Assembly (NCBI RefSeq): GCF_000143415.4
Contig: NW_003314262.1
Coordinates: forward strand, 4,775,131-4,839,130
DNA: 64,000 nt
Direction: 5' to 3'
From: Selaginella moellendorffii
Taxonomy: Eukaryota > Streptophyta > Lycopodiopsida > Selaginellales > Selaginellaceae
Shown: piece by piece, positions 25,835 to 34,672 of the stretch
Layout: each line of letters starts with the position of its first letter
Numbering within the stretch: position 1 is the first letter of the stretch
The notes under the pieces: generated by a model
Told to the model about the DNA's origin: nothing
The model's input: only the letters and a program-made list of their open reading frames with translations
The model's database searches: none
Made by a program: the position numbers and the translations under genes

Positions 25835-27886
25835 TCAGCTTCCAGCTTCCATAGCCACCCCTTGCGAAAAATGCTGCTTCACTGCCTCGAGATCCAGCGC
25901 TCTCCCAGCTGCCCGGAACCCCCTCCTTAGAACTTTGTACGTGACTTCGTTTGGAGCACAGCCTCTCTTCATCATCTCCTGGAAAACATCCCAGGCCGTG
26001 TCGACCATGGAAGAATCGATGAGACCCGTGATGAGAGCGCTGTAAGCCTGGACGTCGGGATTCACTCCCAGCTTCACCATATCCTCCACAAGCTTCTTCG
26101 CCTCTGGGATCCTCCCAGCTTTCGCCAGAGAGTAGATGAGAGAGGTGTAAGTGTGGCACTCCGGAATGATACCCCTGTCGATCATCTCCTGAAACTGCGA
26201 GAAGGCCTCGCTCACCCTGCCTGCCTTCCCGAGACCGTCGATCAAAATGGTGTAACTCACCAGCGTTGGAGGAACCTCGTCTTTCTCCAGCATCTCCTTG
26301 AACAAGGAGAAAGCGCGATCGGTCTTGCCATCTTTGAAGAGCCCGTGCATCAAAACGTTGAAAGTCACGGCGTTGGGCTTGATCCCACTCGCGACCATCC
26401 TGTCGTAAACACCAAAGGCCTGATCGACCCTCTCTAGCTTGACGTAGCCGTCCATGAGCGAGTTGTAAGCAAAGCAGTCGGGGCCGACACCCGACTTAGC
26501 CATGAGCTCCAAGATCTCGCCTGCGGCCTCCACGTTTCCAATCTTCGAGAAGTTCTGGATGATAGTCCCGTACGTGAGAGCGTCGGGAGCGCAGCCTTTC
26601 TCGATCATGCTGTCAAAGACGTGCCGGGCCTCCGGAACTCTGCCGGTGCTGAAGAGCAAGTCGATGAGACTGGTGTAGAGGATAACATCCGGTGCACACC
26701 CTCTGGCTGTCATCTCCGTCAAGACTTGGTACGCTTCTTCGGCCCTTCCCTTCGACAAGTAATAGCTGAGTAGCGAGGTGAAGATGAAGAGCCCCGGCTC
26801 ACACCCCCTCTCTCGCATTTGCGCGATCACCTCCTTGGCTTCGTTGATCATGTCGAGCTTGCAAAACCCATGCACGATCGATCCATACGTCACAGCCGTC
26901 GGCTCGGGTCCCTTGGTGAGCATCACGTCGAGTAGCTTCCGAGCCTCGTCCATCTTGCTGGCCTTGGAAAAGCCATCGATCAAAGTCGTGTAGGTGATGG
27001 TGTCCGGGACGCAGCCTTTCTGGACCATCTGCTCGAAAACTTTGCAAGCGTCGGGGAGCATCTGTGCCTTGCAAAGCCCATCGATGACAACCGTGTACGT
27101 TGTTCTCGTCGGGACGCACGACGATCCACTCATATCCTCAAAGTTCTTGAGACCATCTTCGATCCTGCCAGCTTTAAGGAGTCCATCGATCACTGCGGTG
27201 TACGCCACCACGTTTGGAGAACAGCCCGCGGTCTTGAGCTTCTCGAAGAGCTCGCAGGCCTCGTCGATCCTCTTGGAGTCTGCCAGCCCCTTGATCACGG
27301 TGGTGTAAGAGATCACATCCAGGCTCGCTTTTGGAGTGACTGCGCGAAAGTAGCTAAGAGCGTCGTCCACTTGATCGCTGTCACACAGCGCCTTGAGGAT
27401 GATCCCGTGAGTCACAGCGTTCTTGGCGATGGAGCGCCTCTCCATCTCTTTGAGCAAGGCAAAGACCTCGGGGAATTTCTTCTCAAGGCAGAAGCCGCGG
27501 ATCAGCGTGTTGTACGTGTAGGCGTCGGGATTCTCCATCTTCTCCTTGAAAATCTCCATCGCTTCCTTGACGCGGCGGCCGCGAACCATGGCGAGAAGGA
27601 GAGCGTTGTACGTGAATCGCGTGTGCGTGAATCCTTTCCTGGTCGCGGCCCAGTCGAAGAAGGGCTTGGCGTGATCGGTGCGCTCCAGCCTGCGAAGGAC
27701 ATCGCTGAATGTGTCGTGGGAGAGCTTGCGATGCTTGTTGCCCAGCAATTCGCTCACATTCTCACCTGGCTTGGCGCTCTCGAGAATGCAGAGCAGCGAT
27801 TCGACCTGCCTGGCGTCGGCATTGGGGAGCTTGCAGGCGGAGCGATAGATCCAGCGCCTCTGGATCGCCGCTCTCCACAAGAACAT
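25835..27886 (-). CDS. P-class pentatricopeptide repeat protein
   Basis: Intact intronless gene of 683 codons. The N-terminus (MFLWRAAIQRRWIYRSACKL) is basic and hydrophobic without acidic residues, as in mitochondrial or plastid presequences. Roughly fifteen 35-residue P-type repeats follow from about residue 90 to 660, for example VVAYTAVIDGLLKAGRIEDG and TITYTTLIDGFSKASKMDEA. No E or DYW extension is present, so a role in RNA stability, splicing or translation is more likely than editing. It shares a pre-repeat region (RQVESLLCILESAKPGENV, then a DTFSDVLRRL-like block and FFDWAATRKGFTHTRFTYNA) with the genes at 6.9 and 47.2 kb, so the three form one paralogous set. It is divergent from the DYW gene, 105 bp away. 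Target RNA unknown. Confidence 0.93.
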   Translation of the reverse strand: MFLWRAAIQRRWIYRSACKLPNADARQVESLLCILESAKPGENVSELLGNKHRKLSHDTFSDVLRRLERTDHAKPFFDWAATRKGFTHTRFTYNALLLAMVRGRRVKEAMEIFKEKMENPDAYTYNTLIRGFCLEKKFPEVFALLKEMERRSIAKNAVTHGIILKALCDSDQVDDALSYFRAVTPKASLDVISYTTVIKGLADSKRIDEACELFEKLKTAGCSPNVVAYTAVIDGLLKAGRIEDGLKNFEDMSGSSCVPTRTTYTVVIDGLCKAQMLPDACKVFEQMVQKGCVPDTITYTTLIDGFSKASKMDEARKLLDVMLTKGPEPTAVTYGSIVHGFCKLDMINEAKEVIAQMRERGCEPGLFIFTSLLSYYLSKGRAEEAYQVLTEMTARGCAPDVILYTSLIDLLFSTGRVPEARHVFDSMIEKGCAPDALTYGTIIQNFSKIGNVEAAGEILELMAKSGVGPDCFAYNSLMDGYVKLERVDQAFGVYDRMVASGIKPNAVTFNVLMHGLFKDGKTDRAFSLFKEMLEKDEVPPTLVSYTILIDGLGKAGRVSEAFSQFQEMIDRGIIPECHTYTSLIYSLAKAGRIPEAKKLVEDMVKLGVNPDVQAYSALITGLIDSSMVDTAWDVFQEMMKRGCAPNEVTYKVLRRGFRAAGRALDLEAVKQHFSQGVAMEAGS

Positions 27887-27991
27887 CCCTCTTAGCTAGA
27901 ACCCTAAATCTCGCATTTTTTAAATTTAGGGTTCTTCGTGACACTCAAGAACCCTAATTCTTTGTGCTCCTCGCTATGATCGAATGCGGCT
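27887..27991. promoter_or_regulatory. 105-bp divergent promoter between two PPR genes
   Basis: The entire intergenic space between two oppositely oriented PPR start codons is 105 bp. It holds three telo-box-type motifs: gaaccctaa at 27898, tagggttct near 27926, and gaaccctaa near 27950. No clear TATA box is present. Both genes must be transcribed from this short region, or their promoters overlap the partner's 5' coding sequence. Confidence 0.6.
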
Positions 27992-28029
27992 ATGGCGTCG
28001 TCGATCAGCAAGGGATCGACGACGCCATA
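27991..28029 (+). other. perfect 16-bp inverted repeat enclosing the DYW-gene start codon
   Basis: Left arm 27991-28006 and right arm 28014-28029 are perfect reverse complements (left arm tatggcgtcgtcgatc) separated by a 7-nt loop. The ATG at 27992-27994 lies at the base of the left arm. In RNA this could form a stable hairpin around the start codon. A second in-frame ATG at 28037 lies just beyond it. Confidence 0.75.
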
Positions 28030-30154
28030 CGAGAGAATGGGGAGAAACGGATTGCGCGCGAGCGCTCCCGTCGCCTTGCAAGCGCTCAAGGTATGCAGCA
28101 GCTCCAGGGATTTCGAATCGGGCAGGAGAATTCACGCGCAGCTCGTCCAAAGCGGTGACGAATCCGGCATTTTCGTGGCCAACACTCTGATCGACATGTA
28201 CTGCAAGTGTGGGAGGATAAGCGATGCTCTCCGGATCTTCGAGGGGATGGAGCAGCACACAGTAGTGACCTGGACAGCATTGATCCTGGGATTCACACAG
28301 GACGGGCAAGGAGAGATAGCTCTCGAGATCTTCCTGGAGATGCAAGAGCAAGGCTGCGACCCAAATCGCGTGACTTTCATCGCAGCTCTCAAGGCCTGCG
28401 CGGCGCTGGGATCGAGCGACGAGAGAAGGAAGAATCGAGCACTTTATCTTCGCAAGGGGAGAAGAATCCACTCGCAAGCGAAGAAGAACAGTGTGGAGAA
28501 CGATCCTTCGCTATCAAACACGCTGGTGGACATGTATGGGAAATGCGGGGACTTGATGGAGGCACGGAGAGTTTTCGACAAGATGCTACGTCGATCGGTG
28601 GTGTCTTGGAGCGCCATAATCCTTGGATACGCCGAGAACGACGAGCCGGAGATAGCTCTCGAGCTCTTCCAGCGCATGCAAGACGAAGAACACTGTGCTC
28701 CGAATCGCGTAACGTTTCTAGCAGCGCTCAAGGCCGCCGCAAACTTGGCTTCCACCGAGGAAGGCAAACAGCTCGACGGGCGATTCGTGAAGATCAAGTG
28801 CCTCGAGAGGATCCGAGAGCTCCACTCTCGAGCAGCGAAGACTCTGGAGAGCTTGGACACGGCCTTGCTCAACGCGCTGGTGGATGCGTATGGGAAGTGT
28901 GGAGCCGTGGTGGACGCTCGCAAAGTCTTCGATAGCTTGGCTCGACCAACGGTGGTGTCGTGGAGCGCGATCATTCACGGCTACGCTCACAGTGGTGATC
29001 CTCAGCTGGCTCTGGAGCTCTTCTCGCGGATGCAACGCGAACGCTGCGCTCCAAACCGTGCCACCTTCCTCGCGGCGCTCAAGGCCTGTGGAAGCCTCGC
29101 AGCTCTCGACGCTGGAAGGAAGATCGAGGCACAGATCCACAGCGCCAGGCTCCAGGGAGATCCACTCGTGGCGACTTCGCTGGTGGACTTCTACGGCAAG
29201 TGTGGAAGTATGGAGGACGCTCAGCGAGTCTTTGACGACTCCATCGCTGCGAGCAAAGATCTCGTTGCTTGGGACGCGCTGATAGCAGGATATAGTTGGC
29301 AGGGACGCTGCGACCAAGTTTTCTCCTTGCTCGAGAAGATGGAGCGAGAGGCCCGGCTCAAACCCGACGCTGTGACGTTCCTCTCCATCCTCAACGCTTG
29401 CATCCACGCCGGGCTCGTCGAGAAGGGAGAGGACTACTTCCACGCCATGCTTCCGAAGTATGGCATCGCTCCCAGCATCAAGCACTACACTTGCATGGTG
29501 GATCTCCTCGGCCGGGCCAACCGGTTGGACGAAGCAGTGACAATGGTTTTGACGATGCCGTTCGAGCCGGACTTGCGGATCTGGATGGCTGTTCTTCGAG
29601 CCAGTAAAGACGTGGAGATTGGAAAGCTCGCGTTTCAGTCCATTCTCGGCCTCGATGAGAGAAACATGGCAGCTTACTCGATGATGAGCAATGTCTACGC
29701 CGTCGCCGGGATGCATGCCGAGAGTGCGAAGCTGGTCCAAGCCATTCGAGCCGGTGCTACAGCTCCAGGATCGTCCAGGCATCCCGGGAAGAGCTGGTGG
29801 ACTGATCCGGCCACTGGCTTCGTGCATACTTTCGTCGCTGGGGAGTCCAGTGACGAGCTAGAGCTGGTGCTGGACAAAGTCTCGGCTGGAGGACGCGAAA
29901 GGAGCAGTCTTGACGGGGAGTCTGTGCTGTGCGGTCACAGTGGCAATCTCGCCATCGCTTGCGGGGTCTTGAGCACGCCGCCTGGAGCGAGTTTGCGGGT
30001 GGTGAGCGACTTCTGGATTTGTAGAGAGTGCCACAGAGTCGCTGCGATGCTGTCCAAGGTTGAGCAGCGGAAGATCATCTGTCGAGACTACTCCAGCCGG
30101 TTCCATGTCTTCGAAGATGGTAGATGCTCCTGCAGTGAGAGCTGGACTTGTTAA
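27992..30154 (+). CDS. PLS-class PPR protein with degenerate DYW domain
   Basis: Intronless, 720 codons. PLS repeats are clear, e.g. VANTLIDMYCKCGRISDALR and VSWSAIIHGYAHSGDPQLAL. E1/E2-like repeats (residues about 500-600) and a PG-box (HPGKSWWTDPATGFVHTF, about 598-615) follow, then a DYW-type C-terminus. DYW domains are zinc-dependent cytidine deaminases that perform C-to-U editing in plastids and mitochondria. Here the catalytic HxE triplet is H649-S-G651: the glutamate is replaced by glycine (codon ggc at 29942). The CxxCH zinc motif (CRECH) is kept. The protein ends CSCSESWTC instead of CSCGDYW. The domain therefore probably binds RNA or partners but does not deaminate, or acts with a catalytic partner in trans. 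The start could be 28037 if the hairpin blocks the first ATG. Confidence 0.9.
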   Translation: MASSISKGSTTPYERMGRNGLRASAPVALQALKVCSSSRDFESGRRIHAQLVQSGDESGIFVANTLIDMYCKCGRISDALRIFEGMEQHTVVTWTALILGFTQDGQGEIALEIFLEMQEQGCDPNRVTFIAALKACAALGSSDERRKNRALYLRKGRRIHSQAKKNSVENDPSLSNTLVDMYGKCGDLMEARRVFDKMLRRSVVSWSAIILGYAENDEPEIALELFQRMQDEEHCAPNRVTFLAALKAAANLASTEEGKQLDGRFVKIKCLERIRELHSRAAKTLESLDTALLNALVDAYGKCGAVVDARKVFDSLARPTVVSWSAIIHGYAHSGDPQLALELFSRMQRERCAPNRATFLAALKACGSLAALDAGRKIEAQIHSARLQGDPLVATSLVDFYGKCGSMEDAQRVFDDSIAASKDLVAWDALIAGYSWQGRCDQVFSLLEKMEREARLKPDAVTFLSILNACIHAGLVEKGEDYFHAMLPKYGIAPSIKHYTCMVDLLGRANRLDEAVTMVLTMPFEPDLRIWMAVLRASKDVEIGKLAFQSILGLDERNMAAYSMMSNVYAVAGMHAESAKLVQAIRAGATAPGSSRHPGKSWWTDPATGFVHTFVAGESSDELELVLDKVSAGGRERSSLDGESVLCGHSGNLAIACGVLSTPPGASLRVVSDFWICRECHRVAAMLSKVEQRKIICRDYSSRFHVFEDGRCSCSESWTC

Positions 30155-30266
30155 AACTCCGCGAGCTGCGATGGAAACTCTAGCGTCGACTCCAGCACCA
30201 AGCTGTGCTTCATCCTCACCATCTGCTTGGAAATCCTGGATCGAAGTTTTGCGATGAACTCATGGT

Positions 30267-31494
30267 CTATCGTGGAGTGTAGATGGGTCGAGCATCGGCA
30301 GAGGGCTGTATCTTCCTTGTATACTTCAGCAGCATCGACTCCACAGTTTGTCCTGGGATCCTCACGTCCCTGAAACACCAAAGTTAAGCTCGACAAGCAA
30401 ACAACAAAGCACACAAGTTACCTCAAGTAAGGCTCGAGATCGTTCCACTCCCACTTCGATCTTTCCTTGAACAAGGCTGCAAATCGAGCATCCGGTTGCG
30501 TAGGCAGAGAGGACGAGCTAAAGCGGTGCAGCCACGAGTCGGACCCAAGCCTGGTAACCAGCGCCTCACCCCGGAGCATTTCCAGCTCTCCTTTCATTCC
30601 CGGCGGCAGTGCTCTTTGCCACGCTTCAAGGAACTCGTTCGTCTTCCATCTCCCTGTGCTCGACAAGAGCTCCCTCGCGTAGTGCAAACAGATCCGTTTC
30701 TCGTCCAGCTTCCACGAAGAGGACGATGGCTCCTCCACACCAAAAGTTGCTACGCAGTGCCGGACTAGCTGAGCCGGGTATCCATCGCCCTCGAGCACAG
30801 CCACCAATTCTTCCAGCGGCAGCAAGCTCAAACTCCAGTCCTGTTGGATGGCAGTCACCAGGATCATCTCTAGCAGTCCCTTCGTGTACTTCGGATCCAC
30901 AGTCCTCCAAAAACCACCTATTTCCGCTGCAGCAAGAGCTCTAAGCCCATCCTTGAGCTGCTCTTCGCTTGCCTGGACGCTGTCCAGCAAATCTTCCCAC
31001 GAGTAAAGACCATCTACGGTCTCGTTCTCGCTGTCTTCCGTGTAAGGCCTAGAACCGACGAGTACCTTGAGTTGATCTATTCTGGGAGCTATCTCCACAA
31101 GCTCCATATGTCCTCCCGCCGTGGCAATCACGTGAAGAGCGCCGCCACTTCCACCATCGCCAGCTTCTCCTGGAGGAACCAGCAGCATTGTGTTGGAAGT
31201 CGAGACGAACTTTAGAGCGTATGTCGTCCTGGAAGTGCAAAGAACCGCCTCCTCCTCCACACCTCCTTTTATGCTCAGCCTGTAAAAACCAAGAGCAAGA
31301 ACAGAGAAAGATAGAGTGAACTTCTTGCGACGAAGAAAACAGAGAGAAAGATCTGTGTACCTGGATTGAAGAAGCTCTTGCACGACGCTTTCATCAACCT
31401 CTAGTAGCTTCAAATCGCTTGCCTTTTCGAAATGCTGGCTGTAGCGAACGGTGGTAGTGGATCCTAGCGGCAAGCCTGGCGCCTCCGCCTCCAT
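30267..31494 (-). CDS. DCC1: sister chromatid cohesion protein DCC1
   Basis: Dcc1 is a subunit of the alternative clamp loader Ctf18-RFC, which acts on PCNA at replication forks and supports cohesion. Three exons on the minus strand: 31494-31361, 31279-30422 and 30369-30267, giving 364 residues. Family features are AVLCTSRTTYALKFVSTSN near residue 60, the VGSRPY strand, a central winged-helix region (AAEIGGFWR) and the C-terminal WH block (WKTNEFLEAWQRALPPGM to KWEWNDLEPYLR, then MLLKYTR). The first intron (31280-31360, 81 nt) has no stop and a length divisible by three, so retention would add 27 residues in frame. The second (30370-30421) is only 52 nt. The start lies 63 bp after the stop of the upstream PPR gene on the same strand. 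The 3' end faces the DYW gene 112 bp away. Confidence 0.9.
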
Positions 31495-31557
31495 TGAAGA
31501 AAGAAATCCCTTTAGGGCTGCTAAAACCCATCACCCAGTAGCATTTCTTTCACCACT

Positions 31558-33471
31558 TCAGTCCTCCGTTGTAGCGTCTTTACTCTTCTCTGTAGCCTCG
31601 GCAGTCTCTAGCGGCTGCACGAATCCTTTCTCGCACGCTTCGTCAAAGAATGCCTTGGCCTCCTCCATCCTCTGTGCGTCGTAGAGCCCCTGGATGATCG
31701 TCGTGTAAGTCGCAGCGTTGGGCTTGCAGCCATAAGAGCTGAGCAGCTTGAACAGCTCCAAGGCATCGTCCAGACGGTTTGCTCTCGAGAATCCAGCGAC
31801 GAGGATGTTGTAAGTCTGGATGTCCGGGAAGTTGTCACACTCCACCATCTGGAGCAGCAGCTTGAGACCATCGTCCACTCTCCCCAGCTTGCAGTAGCCA
31901 TCCATGAGACTGTTGTAAGCCACTCGACTGGTCGCAACTTTCTTGGCCACCACCGTTTGATAGATCTCGTTGGCCTCGTCCACTTTCCCGGCCTTGCACA
32001 GAGCAAAGATGAGGGAGTCTTGGACCTCGAGGTACGGCTCGTAGCCACGCTCGATCATCTCGCGGTAGAGCTCGCAGGCTTCGTCCAGCTTCCCGTGGTT
32101 GGAGAGAGCCTCGATGAGAGTCATGAACGTCACATAGTCGCCAAGGCAGCCTGACTTACGCATCCTCTCGAAGAGCTCGTAAGCCTCGTCGACTCTGCCC
32201 AGCTTGCACAGCGGATCGATCAGGACGAAGTAGGCAGCAGCGTCGGGAATGCATCCGGCCGCCAGCATCTCCTCCAAGATCTTAAACCCCGTATCCAGGT
32301 CGCCAGCTTTGCAGTAGCCATGAATCACTGACGTGTAGAGGAAGACGTCGGGCCGGAAGCGCTTGAGAGCCTGGTTGAGCAGCATGTGCCCGACTTGAGG
32401 CTGCCCGGCCTTGCAAAACCCGTGGATGAGAGTCGTGAAGGCGATCACGTCGGGCTCGCAGCCATTGTCTATCATACTGTTGAAGAACTTGTAAGCCTCG
32501 TCCATCTTATCGATCGAAGCCAGGCCGCTGATAACCGTGTTGTAACTCACGATGGTCGGTTCGCATCCCATCGAAGGCATCTCCAGGAAGAGCTCGATCG
32601 CCTTGTCGATCTTCCTGGCCTTGCAGAGACCATTTAGAACGATGTTGCAGTTGACAACGTCCGGCATCAACCCCGTCGTATGCATCTCCTTCAAACAATC
32701 CAGCGCCTCCTCCATTCTCTGGGCCTTGCTCAAGCCATCGATCACTGTCCCATACGTGAACTTATTCGGAGCACACGTCTTGGCCATCTCTCGAAAATGC
32801 TCCACCCCTTCGCTCACTCTCCCGGCTCGGAACAGCGCCAGGAGCAAATTGTTGTGAGCTCGGACGTGCGCTGCGATGCCACTGTCCATCATCTCCTTGA
32901 CAAGAACCAGCGCCTGGTCGATCTCCTTGGCGTTGCAAAAACCAGCCACCAGCGTCGAGTACGTGAAAGAATCGGGGCTACACTGCGCCAGGAACTCGGC
33001 CTTGAAGATCGCGTAGGCCTCGAAGTGCTTGCTATCGCGCACCATGGCGTGGAGGAGGCAATTCCACGAGTAAGTTACGTGGTGGAAGCCGTGCTGCCGC
33101 GACGCCCACCTAAAGAAAAAGAGCGCCGCATCAGCGTCCCTTAACTCGTTTAAAACTCTCCCTACCGTGGTGGGCGTGAGCTTGTAGCCCGCAGGCTTGG
33201 ACGAGAGGAGGACGCCCAGCTCCGATTCCATCTCCGGCCCTGGCCGATTGCTCTCGAGGAGATTCACCACGGCGTCCACGTAGCCGTCGTCGCCGGGCCT
33301 TCCGTAGCGGCTCGCCGCGCGGGGCGACACCGGCGCGGACTTTGGATTGGCGCCGCAGCCGCGTGGAGCTGTGGAGGAGACGTACCGCGCGGCCGAGGGA
33401 GATCGATCGGCAGCGCCATGGCGGCGGAGGAGCAGGAGGAGGAGGCGTCTTGTTCGCGAGAATGTAGCCAT
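31558..33471 (-). CDS. P-class pentatricopeptide repeat protein
   Basis: Intronless, 637 codons. The Arg/Leu/Ser-rich N-terminus (MATFSRTRRLLLLLLRRHG) fits a mitochondrial or dual targeting peptide; it is followed by an Ala/Pro/Ser-rich stretch. A pre-repeat helical region with FFRWASRQHGFHHVTYSWN leads into about fourteen P-type repeats (residues about 135-620), such as VISYNTVISGLASIDKMDEA-like units. There is no E/DYW tail; the end is a short Glu/Ala/Thr-rich tail. It differs clearly from the three-member PPR set elsewhere in the window and is a separate family member. Telo-box motifs lie at 33472 and 33536, immediately upstream. Its stop is only 63 bp from the DCC1 start. The RNA target cannot be read from the sequence with confidence. 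Confidence 0.92.
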   Translation of the reverse strand: MATFSRTRRLLLLLLRRHGAADRSPSAARYVSSTAPRGCGANPKSAPVSPRAASRYGRPGDDGYVDAVVNLLESNRPGPEMESELGVLLSSKPAGYKLTPTTVGRVLNELRDADAALFFFRWASRQHGFHHVTYSWNCLLHAMVRDSKHFEAYAIFKAEFLAQCSPDSFTYSTLVAGFCNAKEIDQALVLVKEMMDSGIAAHVRAHNNLLLALFRAGRVSEGVEHFREMAKTCAPNKFTYGTVIDGLSKAQRMEEALDCLKEMHTTGLMPDVVNCNIVLNGLCKARKIDKAIELFLEMPSMGCEPTIVSYNTVISGLASIDKMDEAYKFFNSMIDNGCEPDVIAFTTLIHGFCKAGQPQVGHMLLNQALKRFRPDVFLYTSVIHGYCKAGDLDTGFKILEEMLAAGCIPDAAAYFVLIDPLCKLGRVDEAYELFERMRKSGCLGDYVTFMTLIEALSNHGKLDEACELYREMIERGYEPYLEVQDSLIFALCKAGKVDEANEIYQTVVAKKVATSRVAYNSLMDGYCKLGRVDDGLKLLLQMVECDNFPDIQTYNILVAGFSRANRLDDALELFKLLSSYGCKPNAATYTTIIQGLYDAQRMEEAKAFFDEACEKGFVQPLETAEATEKSKDATTED

Positions 33472-33768
33472 AAACCCTAAATCTTAGTAAACCTAAAAGA
33501 AAGTATTATTTTTTGCCCCTTTAATGTGCTTTCATAAACCCTAATCTTGTTAAACCTTATTACCCTCTTTACCCCTTTAATGTGAAATTACAGGTTCTTG
33601 ATGCTTTCACTCAAAAATTCGCGCACCAGGTCTATTCGGAGCATCCAGTCCAGTTCCACTACACCGACCAAGTGCATTGCACATCCCTCTAGAAATTCCA
33701 TAGAGCCTTTAAAAACCCAGGGCATCTAAACTTTGTCCAAAGAAATTTCGGCCATTTCGCTCGTGAAA

Positions 33769-34336
33769 ATGCCGGAAGAATCCGACCAGATGCTCACTGT
33801 CTTGTTCCGCGATCTGAATCCAACTCCCTCGGCCCACTCCAATCCTCTCACCGCCCCTCTCCTGGAATGCTTCGATTTCAGCGCGATTTGTAAGTTCCCT
33901 CTCGAGAAATCGATCAAATTCTACCTCGTAGCCTTTAGATCCGTGAGGAAAGCCACGGCAGACGATACGCTGCTCTATAAGCTCGATGCCGCCGCACAAG
34001 CGGAAGCTCTAGAATCTGGAGGCCTTCTCAGGGTAATCAAACTTCTCTAGATCCAGAGATTTCTAGCACAAAATTGATGGAGATTTCTTTCTTTCGCAGT
34101 ACTGGTATGGTCGATTAAACGCACAGAAGGAATGCCTTGCGATGTGCGTATGGTCATCGAGAGACGCCGCGATTCGAGCCGGCACATTGCCGGCACACAT
34201 CCAAGCCGCGTCCGTAGCGCACAGGATGTACGATGCGTACACTTTGGAGAGATACTGGCTCGAACTCTCGCCGTCTGGATCCCCAGATCGGCGCCTCACC
34301 GTCACGCTAAATATGATTAGCCAAACCAAACCGTAG
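33769..34336 (+). CDS. small conserved plant protein of unknown function
   Basis: Two exons, 33769-34032 and 34100-34336, joined by a 67-nt GT/AG intron, give 166 residues. The N-terminal half contains KSIKFYLVAFRSVRKA. The second exon begins YWYGRLNAQKECLAMCVWSS and continues with RDAAIRAGTLPAHIQAA. The WYGxxxxxxxCLAxCxWxSxxxA pattern recalls an uncharacterised family found in plants and fungi (UPF0643-like). I recognise the pattern only loosely. No signal peptide or membrane span is seen. An in-frame codon run upstream of 33769 has no better start. Function unknown. Confidence 0.65.
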
Positions 34337-34656
34337 TGATTTTTTAACGGTAAGTAATCCGGCCCCGAGCGTCCGTTTTTACGTGCGTGCTTCGGAAATG
34401 ATCTGCCATGCTGAGGTGGGCAGAGGACAGCCCTTGGATTTTTATAGGGCGATTTATTGTCAGGGGATCTTGTTTGTTACAATCGTTTATTTTTAAAAAT
34501 CGTGCCGGGAATGATCATGCCAATCAGACGACCGCTAACGCGTAGCTCGTGCAAGCCGTTGGATCGGCTTGGGATCCGACGGCTGTCATGTTTCTTGTTC
34601 GTCCAGGCGATAGAGCAGGGAATTGGAAGCGCTGGGCTTGTGCGCCTGGGAAATCG

Positions 34657-34672
34657 ACGATCGATCGATCGA
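34657..34672. repeat. ATCG tetranucleotide palindrome at the bHLH start
   Basis: A cgatcgatcgatcgatg string abuts and includes the A of the start codon at 34672. It is self-complementary and could pair with itself in DNA or RNA. It may only be a microsatellite. Confidence 0.6.

Noticed and set aside
34549-34671. Upstream in-frame ATG of the bHLH gene
   Set aside because: It would add 41 residues without family resemblance; the ATG at 34672 starts an acidic N-terminus typical of the group.
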